Assembly (NCBI GenBank): GCA_021495925.1
Contig: JAKEKT010000179.1
Span: 1 to 25,963, forward strand
DNA: 25,963 nt
Reading direction: 5' to 3'
Origin: Diplodia intermedia
Lineage: Eukaryota > Ascomycota > Dothideomycetes > Botryosphaeriales > Botryosphaeriaceae
Shown here: one piece after another, positions 18,704-25,963 of the stretch
How positions within the stretch are numbered: the stretch's first letter is position 1
Layout of the letters: each line of letters opens with the position of its first letter
Translations under genes and position numbers: made by a program
Notes under the pieces: model-generated
The model's database searches: none
Told to the model about the DNA's origin: nothing
Seen by the model: the letters and a program-made list of their open reading frames with translations, nothing else

Positions 18704-20307
18704 ATGGCTCTGCGACGGCTGGCGATCGCTCTGGCCTTGCTGGTCTCGAATGCGGGTGAGTCGGTTTTGAGTGGATCCCGGCCTAGTCCCCACGCCTAAG
18801 CCGCCGCGCACTGACGGCCCGTCCGAAAGCTCTAGGCACCGCCGAAGCGCAGCCCAAGTACGCGACCTTCGTGAACGACGACAGCTCCTCTGGCGGCAAC
18901 CTGACCTTCTCGCTCACCGCCACCAAGACAAATGACGCCGTCGACCTGTACATGCACCTCAGTGCACCCGACAACTACCAATGGGTTGCTGTCGGCGTCG
19001 GCGCCCAGATGAAGGACGCTCTGATCTTTCTCGTGTACCACAGCTCCAACGGTGAAAGTAAGTTGCGGACCGGACTTCGCAGGGCCTTTGCTGACTGCGC
19101 CAGATGTTACCTTCTCCCCTCGGGTTGCCACTGGCGAAAGCGAGCCCAGTTACCGCTCCTCGATCGATTGCTACGTGTACGACGCACCCGATATCCCAGC
19201 CGTTGGCATTCTCCAGGACAGCGCCATCGACGGCGATCGCTACTCAGTCAATGCTCACTGCAGGGACGTCGCATCGGCTGTGCCGGAGCTCTCTCTAGAT
19301 CTGAGCGCTAAATCGCAGTCCTTCATCTATGCCATCGGGCCCTGGAGCCATGACATGTACTCCAACTCGAAGAGTGCAGGCATCCGCCGTCATCTATACT
19401 ACGGCGGCTTCACCATGGACATGACTGCAGCCACCGAAACCAATACCACTGTGGCAGGCAAGGCGTTTGGAACGGAGATGAGAGGCGCAACCATGGGAGG
19501 TCGACTCCACGAGGACGACGGCAGCCGAGGATCTGGCACCCACGCAGTCTTCATGTGCGGTACCTTCTTGTTCATTTTCCCAATTGGCGTCATCATGCTG
19601 CGCGGCTTCGAACGGATCCAGTGGCATGCCGGCACTCAGGCAGGAGGCTTAGCAGTCGCTTGCGCCGGTGTAGGCCTTGGCATATGGCTTAGTGGATTTT
19701 ACAACAAGGTGAGTAGAGGCCAAGCTCCTGCCATGCCCAAGTCCGGGCGGAACTGACTTCTCTGCAGTCCAAGAAGTTCGACTCTGCCCATCAGGTCATC
19801 GGTCTGATAGTCTTCGGTCTGTTGTTCGTCCAGTTCAGCCTTGGATTGTTCCACCACCGCATCTTCCAGCGCTCGCGCTCGCCGACGACGATGGGAAAGA
19901 TGCACCGCTACCTTGGGCCGTTCGTCCTGGGTGCTGGGCTAGCCAACGGGTTCCTCGGCTTTCGATTTGCGGACGCGGAGAGGAGCAACATCGTGTACCT
20001 CCTGCTCGTGGTGGCCATGTTCGTGATGCTTTGTTCGGGTGTGTGGTATAAGCGTCGCAAGGACAGGAGGAAGATGGCGGCGGCACACTTCGGGCGTCCA
20101 GCGGGTCCTCCTCCAAACTCGGCGCCCCCGCCTTACAGCGCGCAGGCTCCACCGGGCGGGCTAGCTCCTGCAGGTGCAGGTGCAGGGGGATATGCGGAGT
20201 CGCAGGCGTCGCGCAGTGACATTGCGCTGGGCGACATGGGCTACCACGGGCAGAGCAACCGCGACCTGTACAGCGCGCAGCCCACGCAGCCGCGAGCGAT
20301 GGTGTAG
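18704..20307 (+). CDS. DOMON-cytochrome b561 redox protein (four exons, 472 aa)
   Basis: Predicted secretory-pathway or plasma-membrane protein that passes electrons across the membrane through haems. Exons 18704-18755, 18836-19057, 19104-19708 and 19768-20307; introns of 80, 46 and 59 nt; phases agree. Residues 1-22 are a signal peptide (RRLAIALALLVSNAG core, likely cut after AEA). Residues 23 to about 215 form a DOMON domain resembling the cytochrome domain of cellobiose dehydrogenase (YMHLSAPDNYQWVAVGVGAQ, then a Met that could be the haem ligand, and FIYAIGPWSHDMYSN). The b561 core follows, with four candidate haem histidines at H238 (THAVF), H266 (QWHAG), H301 (SAHQV) and H339 (MHRYL) on successive helices. 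The C-terminal 80 residues are a basic stop (KRRKDRRK) and a Pro/Gly/Ala-rich cytosolic tail. No catalytic flavin domain is fused, so the electron partner is unknown. ATG context is CACCATGG. Confidence 0.92.
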
Positions 20308-20325
20308 GCAGCAGCGTTCGGGCAA

Positions 20326-20356
20326 GACGGGCGACACGGGCGACACGGGCGACGGT
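20326..20356. repeat. 9-bp tandem repeat, unit GACACGGGC
   Basis: Two perfect units (20333-20341, 20342-20350) with degenerate copies on each side, just 3' of the b561 stop codon. It is probably in the 3' untranslated region and a simple slippage product. Confidence 0.7.
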
Positions 20357-21135
20357 GTCGGCGAGTCGGAGGTTGCATGACTCGTAGTAGGCTGCCGGAT
20401 GCGGGCCATGCACGGGTAGGCTGACCTCTCAGGTCCACAGCAACAGCTGCTAGCAAATTTGATTTTCGACTGTCTTCGACCGCGTTACTAAAGAAAGAAG
20501 CTGCGGCACAATCCGCGTGATCGCCGTGCTATTGCTCCGTCCCAAGGCCGCGACCAGCCGTCGCAAGCTTTACTCAAAAGACAAAGGAGCGAAACAGGCC
20601 CCCGCCATGCCCGCCGTCAGCGCTTGTGGCATGTGAGGCTCCGCAGGCAGGGCCAGGCACTGCTGGTGAATAATGAAGACGGGGCAGCGCTCGCCGACCG
20701 CCCGTGTCCGAGCTGGCGCAAACGGGCCGCGCGAGCTTCACGCCGGGCAGGGGTGCGGCCGGAGCGTCCATCTACTTCATTGGGTCCCGCGCGAATCGTG
20801 CGTCAGCCCAGCGCGTTCAGGGCAAGCTGCTGGCGGTGACTCTTTTCGCGGGTCTGCATGGCTGCTTACAAAAGCGCCACGGCGGGCTGACTCTGCGCCG
20901 CCTTTATCAGATGCTACAGCCCTCAGCCCGACAGTCACAGACACCGCCTCTGCCCGTAAACGCCGTCTCCTAGCGCCGACTAGCCGTGAGCTTGAGTGGC
21001 GGTTATCAGTGGAGAGGAGGGGACCATCCGCTTGCGCTTTTCGCCCATTCCGCCCATCTTATCTTCTCCACACTGTGCCCATCGCTTCTCTTCTCGCTCG
21101 CCTCTTAACTCCGCGTCACCACCCCGCCGGGCTCC

Positions 21136-21141
21136 ATGTGA
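21136..21141 (+). promoter_or_regulatory. Start-stop upstream element ATGTGA
   Basis: ATG followed immediately by TGA, five bases before the regulator's ATG at 21147. Start-stop elements of this kind can hold or recycle ribosomes and lower translation of the main frame. Effect here is inferred; it requires that the transcript begins upstream. Confidence 0.6.
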
Positions 21142-21146
21142 AGACC

Positions 21147-23965
21147 ATGTCGGCCGACTCCAGCACCATGGACCAGCTGCTCCATGCCCACAGCAATGGC
21201 TCCGCCGACCGCATCTCCAAGCCCTCTCCGCCCACCCACAGCCATAGCATCAGCAGCGCCAGCGCCGGCGCCAGCTCAGCCCTGAATCCTCGCTCTTGCG
21301 TTACGTGCCGCCGCCGCAAAGTCAAGTGCGACAAGAAGCACCCGTGCACCAACTGCTCCAAAGCCCGTATCGAATGCATCTTCCCCGCTCCGGGCCGCGC
21401 CCCGCGCAAGGCTCGCAAACCGCCCGACGCCGAGCTGCTCGACCGCCTGCGCAAGCTGGAGGGCATGGTCAAGACGCTTGGAGGAGCTACCGTGGAAGAT
21501 GGCAACGCACAGCCTGCCGAGGAAGGCGAGACTCCGGAACCGCCGAAAGAAGTGAGGCGCGAACCGCAGGTGTTCGTGGGCATGAAACCGCCGCACAACC
21601 CTGATAGTGAAGAGTGCGCCAAGTACAGATACCTGCCGCCCGAGGACAAGACAATCGCCGGGCTCGAGACGAGGTTTGGTAGGCTGGTGGTGGACGAGGG
21701 CAGGAGTCGGTACATCAACAGCAGCTTCTGGGCCAGCTTGAACAACGAGGTAAATCGCTTTGTCGCGCAGGAACTGGGCGTGTCTGGTTACTCACTCTGG
21801 CGCTCAAACAGGTTGAAGACATTAAAGAGCTTCTCACGCACGACAGCGACGAAGATGAAGATCAGGCTTCGCCCGAGTCGTTCACATCGACCGCCCATCA
21901 AGGATTCCTCTTCGGCTACAGCTCGACCAACGTCGACATGCTGGCTTTGCACCCTTCCGAACAACATGCCCTTCACCTTTGGGCTCTTTTCAAGGAAAAT
22001 GTGGATCCGCTGGTCAAAGTTCTGCACATTCCCACCATCGAGCCCAAGATCCGATCTGCCATCGAGAACAGAGACCACATCCCGCGGAGTATGGAGGCCC
22101 TTCTTTTCGCCATCTATTACGCCGTAATCACCAGTACGTCTGAGGGGGACTGTGAAGATTTATTCCACGACAGCAAGTCGAACCTGCTTTCCAAGTTTCG
22201 GTTCGGGTTGGAGCAAGGGCTTGCACGTGCCAACTTCCTCCAGACAGATGAGTTCATGGTCCTGCAGGCATTCGTCATCTTCTTGATCTGCCTGCGCCGC
22301 AACGAGCCTGCGCGGATGATATGGACCTTGACAGGACTGGTTGTGCGCATGGCCCAGACTCTTGGAATCCACCGCGACGGTTCCCACTTCGGCCTGTCCC
22401 CGTTCGAGATCGAGGTACGCCGCCGTCTTTGGTGGCAGGTCTGCATCCTCGACGCCCGAGCCAGTGAAGATCACGGCTGCGATCCCACCATTGTCGAGGC
22501 TTCATTTGACACGCAGATTCCGTTGAACGTGAATGACGTGGACTTGTATCCGTCCATGACCGAATTCCCCGAGGAGCGTACCGGATGTACCGAGATGACT
22601 TTCTGCTTGGTCAGATTCGAGGTTGCCAACGTCTACAGACGAATCCAATACGTGCCACCGGGTCCCGTAAGATGCAACCGCTTCCTCTCATCCGTCTCGC
22701 TGGAGCAGAAGGAGCGCTGGATTACCGAGGTCCACTCCAAGATTGAAGAAAAGTACTTGAAGGATTGTGACATGACGGTTCCGCTCTTCTGGGTCATCGC
22801 CACTGTGTCCCGTCTAATCATGTCGAAAATGTGGCTCATGATCTACCACCCCTACCAGCGCCTTGATGGCGGCGCATCTCTTCCGCAAGAGACGAAAGAT
22901 AAGCTCTTCGTCACATCACTCGAGAATGTCGAGTACAGCATCCTCCTGGAGACGGAGGAGCGGACGCAGAAATGGGGATGGCTCTTTAGGACCTATGTCC
23001 AATGGCATGCCATTGCCTTCCTGCTGTCAGAGCTCTGCCATCGGACCCAAGGAGAGCTCGTTGCACGTGCTTGGCGAGCCGTGGAAGCCACGGCAGCGCG
23101 GCGCTGGAATGATCTAAGCAGTGACCAGAAGAAGGGCTGCCTGTGGCGCCCTCTGCGCAAACTCGTCGCACGAGCTCGCACTGCCCGCGAGACCGAGCTT
23201 GCCAGGGAACGACAGGAGACGATGCAGGCCGAGGCAAGGGCCCGGCAAAGTTTCCAAGATGCGTCGGGGCAAACGCTCGGCCTGGATATGTTGCCACAAA
23301 TAGCCGCTGCCCAACAGCAACAGCAGGCCCAGGCCATCGGCGGATCCCTCTTTGACGGCAGTTTCGATTTCTCTACCCCCACATCTCAGCCGCTTGGTAT
23401 GGATTTCACTGCAGCTTTAACATCCCCTCAGGTCTTCATGACGCCAAGCGGACCGCGATCGCTGCAAACACAGATCGCAGGCGGGGATCTTGTCTCGCCA
23501 ACCAGTCAATTCCTTGCCGAGACTCGATCTCCACCACAGCCTCACAATTCCCCGTCTCAAGTACATGACTCCATGACTTCCCTCGACTGGCTTCTGAAAT
23601 CCTCACCCGAGCCCATTGATGGGACCGATGGCGTGCCAGGCCTCAGCAACGGCAACAGCGGTAACACGTCGTCCAATTCCATATCCAACTCTGGCACCGG
23701 AACTGGCAATACCCCCAATGGAGTCTACAGCTTTGGAAGTATCAACACGTCAAATGCGCCCAACGGAGCGGCTTCGACCCGCAACAACAGCACCAGCACC
23801 GTATCTCCCGGCGTGGGCGATCCGGAAGGCATGAATTGGGCCAATTGGGACGACTTGGTTGCCCAGTATGGTATGGACGTTGATCCAGTGCAAGGCCTTG
23901 GTGGAGATCGCCGCGACATGGAGCAGTTATTCGTTCCCGTACGAGGGTTTGAGACGTGGTACTGA
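21147..23965 (+). CDS. Zn2Cys6 fungal-specific transcription factor (two exons, 918 aa)
   Basis: Nuclear DNA-binding regulator. Exons 21147-21749 and 21812-23965, with one 62-nt intron (GTAAAT...AACAG, phase 0). The binuclear cluster is C51-x2-C54-x6-C61-x5-C67-x2-C70-x6-C77 (CVTCRRRKVKCDKKHPC core), followed by a basic linker (PGRAPRKARKP) and a probable short coiled coil (AELLDRLRKLEGMVKTLG). An acidic patch (DSDEDED) follows the intron. The fungal_trans-type domain begins near ALHLWALFKENVDPLVKVLH and includes FAIYYAVITS, MAQTLGIHRDG and EVRRRLWWQVCILDARASED. The C-terminal third is low-complexity (poly-Gln, Asn/Ser/Gly-rich) and ends in a Trp/Asp-rich segment (NWANWDDLVAQYGMD) that looks like an activation region. 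I start at the ATG at 21147; an in-frame ATG at 21168 (CACCATGG) has better context and could be used instead. Target genes are unknown. Confidence 0.9.
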
Positions 23966-25908
23966 GCCTTCTACAACGACTGGATCTTTTCGAAACGCTT
24001 GCCGGATGCGCCGCTTGAATTCTTATGCCCGGCTTACCGACTGCTGGGGTGCACGCGCACATCTTCTTCGTGTTCACCCTTGGCTTTTTCGCAATCGCCC
24101 TCCGCTATTTCTACGTTTGATACATTTGTGTTGAGGGAAGCGTCGCGTCACTGTTTATACCCACTTTCTCTGTGCATCCTTTTGACTTACTCTTGTGGCG
24201 CATGGCTCTGTCACTCCCGGCTCGCGGATACGTTCCGCGTCTCTTGGCTCCTGGATGGGTTACCCTCCCCTACTCTGGCGTCATAGGTTATACGCGTCTG
24301 TAACGGTATCTTCCTGCACTTTTTGAAACCCACCCCACTTCTCACGAACCATGGAAACGGTTGCTTTACTCGGCGCATGTATATAAAGGGGTCATTTCTT
24401 CCCCCCTGAAAAGGAGTAAAAAAGAGGATATGGAAAAATCAAATATGATATAATGCAATTGGAAATCTTGGTCCTGGATCATCGGTGCTGTCTCGTTGTA
24501 CCCTGAAATCAACAGAAATCATTCCTAAACACAAGGCCTAAGCTGTATCCCTACTATTATACAAACCACACTGTAGCATATCTCTTTTCCTGGATTCTGT
24601 TAAGGCCGTAACTCTCGTTTATAAGCAAAGCGGCATCGTCTTTTTTTTTTTTTTTTTGGCGAAGCGGAGAATTACGCGCTCGCGCGCTCTTCCGATAGCG
24701 AGCGATCTGGTAGGTACATCAGTTTGTGCACGTTCGCGCACATACACCGTCAGACGCCGGCGATCCGGCAAATGGAGAGAGAGGGGGGGAAGGGAGAATG
24801 CCGTTTCGCTTTTCTGCGTGCGTGCGTTTTGTTCGGCGCTCGTGCCGTGGTCTGTTTGGCTGGACTGTGCTTCCCTTCCCGCCGCACACTCCCCCTCATT
24901 GTTTCATAACCCAATCTGCATACATCGTATGCAAGTGATAGATGAGAAGAGTAGTTGGTTTTCATTTATAACGAACGTCACACGCCGGGGATGACGTGTA
25001 GCAGCTATAGTCGGGGAAGTGGTGATGTTTGAACGTGCCCCAATGCCTTTTTCTCCTCTTCTCTGAGAGAAAGAACGCCCATAGACCGCATGTCCACGTA
25101 ATCGTTCCATTAGCATCTGCATTAACCAACTCGGGTGGATGAGTCAACGAACGATAAGAGAAAAAGGGGAGGAGCGGAAGGCGGAGTGAGTAAAGTGAGC
25201 GCGCTACTAGAGCCGGCCACTAGGACAGTTGCAACCGAAAGCGAAAGAACGGCGGATACCGAGAGCACTGAACCATTACTACTGCGCCTATACTATCGTA
25301 TCACGCCATGCGGTCTTTTTCGCCATCACTGCTCTCCTTTCTCGCTTTTCTTCCAGCCTTTACGACGCGCGTAGGAAAAAAGAACGGTCCGGACCATTTT
25401 CGAGGAAACCAAGCCAAGGATCAATCCTTTGTTTCGAAAAACCGAGGTCGAATCTATGTTTGCTGACCGGTACTGTACGGCAGTTCAGTAGTACCGGAAA
25501 GCCAAAATCCACGGCTCACTCCGTTCTCTCTCCTCTTCCGCGTCGGAGGTGTGAGGCAGAGAAAGAAAGATGAAAGCAATCCATCACACAACCCCCGCAT
25601 CATCCAGCAGGTAAACAAAGGAAATCCAAAAAGCAGAGCCAAGCCCATCCGCTACCTGCAAGGTATGTACTACCCTGCATCACCCGAACGAACGAACGAC
25701 ACCCACACCCTCCTCTCCTTTCCTCTTTCGGGTGGGGCGAGGAGGATGAAAAGGGGAATGAACTGGCGCCACCACCGCCACATCCACTACCACCGCCGCC
25801 CCGCCATACACACGCCCACACCCCTCCCCCCTCTTTGTTTATATAGATGGTCGAAGCTCGAGCTAGTAACTTGGTGGCGGTGGCGCACGCGCGCCGCATG
25901 TCGCTAAT
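23966..25908. other. Right-hand 1.9 kb without a recognisable gene
   Basis: The first part is the 3' untranslated region of the regulator. A TATA-like TATATAAAGG starts at 24380, a run of 17 T lies at 24641-24657, and another TATA-like word (TTTATATAGA) lies near 25838. ORFs up to 118 codons (25551-25907) are low-complexity His/Arg/Pro and not protein-like. The pyrimidine-rich, microsatellite-rich right end would fit the promoter or 5' leader of a gene outside the window. Confidence 0.5.
24641..24657. repeat. Poly-T tract (17)
   Basis: Uninterrupted run of 17 T, in AT-rich sequence roughly 680 bp after the regulator's stop codon. It may be a nucleosome-excluding element of a promoter or a simple homopolymer. 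Confidence 0.85.
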
Positions 25909-25963
25909 GTTGTTGTTGTTGTTGTTACCACCACCACCACCACCACCACCACCACCACCACCA
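25909..25963. repeat. Compound trinucleotide microsatellite (GTT)6-(ACC)12
   Basis: Six GTT units at 25909-25926 join directly to twelve ACC units from 25927 to the end of the window. The repeat runs off the edge, so its full length is unknown. Confidence 0.95.

Larger units (their letters stand above)
20308..21146. promoter_or_regulatory. Intergenic, promoter and leader of the second Zn2Cys6 gene
   Basis: About 840 bp. The beginning is the 3' flank of the b561 gene with a small tandem repeat (20326-20356). The remainder leads to the regulator. The regulator's frame stays open upstream to an ATG at 20673, but the extra 158 codons are GC-rich with no family features and a second frame is open in parallel, so I treat it as leader or promoter. 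A start-stop element ATGTGA lies at 21136-21141. Confidence 0.55.

Noticed and set aside
20673..21146. N-terminal extension of the second Zn2Cys6 gene (158 further codons in frame from an ATG at 20673)
   Set aside because: The residues are Arg/Ala/Ser-rich without family features, another frame is open in parallel, the zinc cluster normally lies near the N terminus, and the ATG at 21147 gives a normal protein.
25551..25907. 118-codon ORF at the right edge
   Set aside because: His/Arg/Pro low-complexity translation of microsatellite-rich DNA; not protein-like.
25909..25963. Telomere or contig-end signal
   Set aside because: The repeats are GTT and ACC, not the fungal telomere unit TTAGGG; they are a microsatellite, although an assembly break at this repeat is possible.

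Overview
The window is genomic DNA of a filamentous ascomycete (Pezizomycotina). The signs are short spliceosomal introns (45 to 138 nt, GT...AG with CTNAN-like branch sites), two Zn2Cys6 'fungal' transcription factors, a fungal-type cytochrome P450, a DOMON-cytochrome b561 protein and GC-rich coding sequence. The class cannot be fixed from the sequence alone. There is no bacterial or organellar signal, and I recognise no rRNA, tRNA or CRISPR.

Layout. 309-1169 (-) encodes the KEOPS subunit CGI121. It is divergent from 1708-4669 (+), a 934-residue Zn2Cys6 regulator whose zinc cluster is split by an intron. 4670-7140 is a long stretch with no recognisable gene. 7141-9489 looks like a decayed accessory island: a half-length major facilitator transporter pseudogene (-), a 26-bp-arm inverted repeat that would form a hairpin, and an unrecognised gene (+) with at least two reading-frame defects. 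10069-12047 (-) is an intact six-exon cytochrome P450 (519 residues). 12999-14259 (-) is a four-transmembrane protein with low-complexity tails. 15184-15669 (-) is a DUF202 membrane protein. 16363-18103 (-) is a five-exon sterol reductase that matches 7-dehydrocholesterol reductase (DHCR7) rather than the usual fungal ERG24 or ERG4. It shares a 600-bp divergent promoter with 18704-20307 (+), a secreted/membrane DOMON-cytochrome b561 redox protein. 21147-23965 (+) is a second Zn2Cys6 regulator. The last 2 kb holds no recognisable gene and ends in compound trinucleotide microsatellites.

The genes do not form an obvious biosynthetic cluster. The P450, the DHCR7-type reductase and the b561 protein are all redox or membrane enzymes, but no backbone synthase is present. 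The most interesting points are the DHCR7-type reductase in an ascomycete, the decayed island with its hairpin and unknown family, and several introns that are multiples of three, stop-free and therefore silently readable (two in CGI121, one in the P450). Exon boundaries below were derived by hand from splice motifs, frame continuity and remembered family conservation; no search was run.
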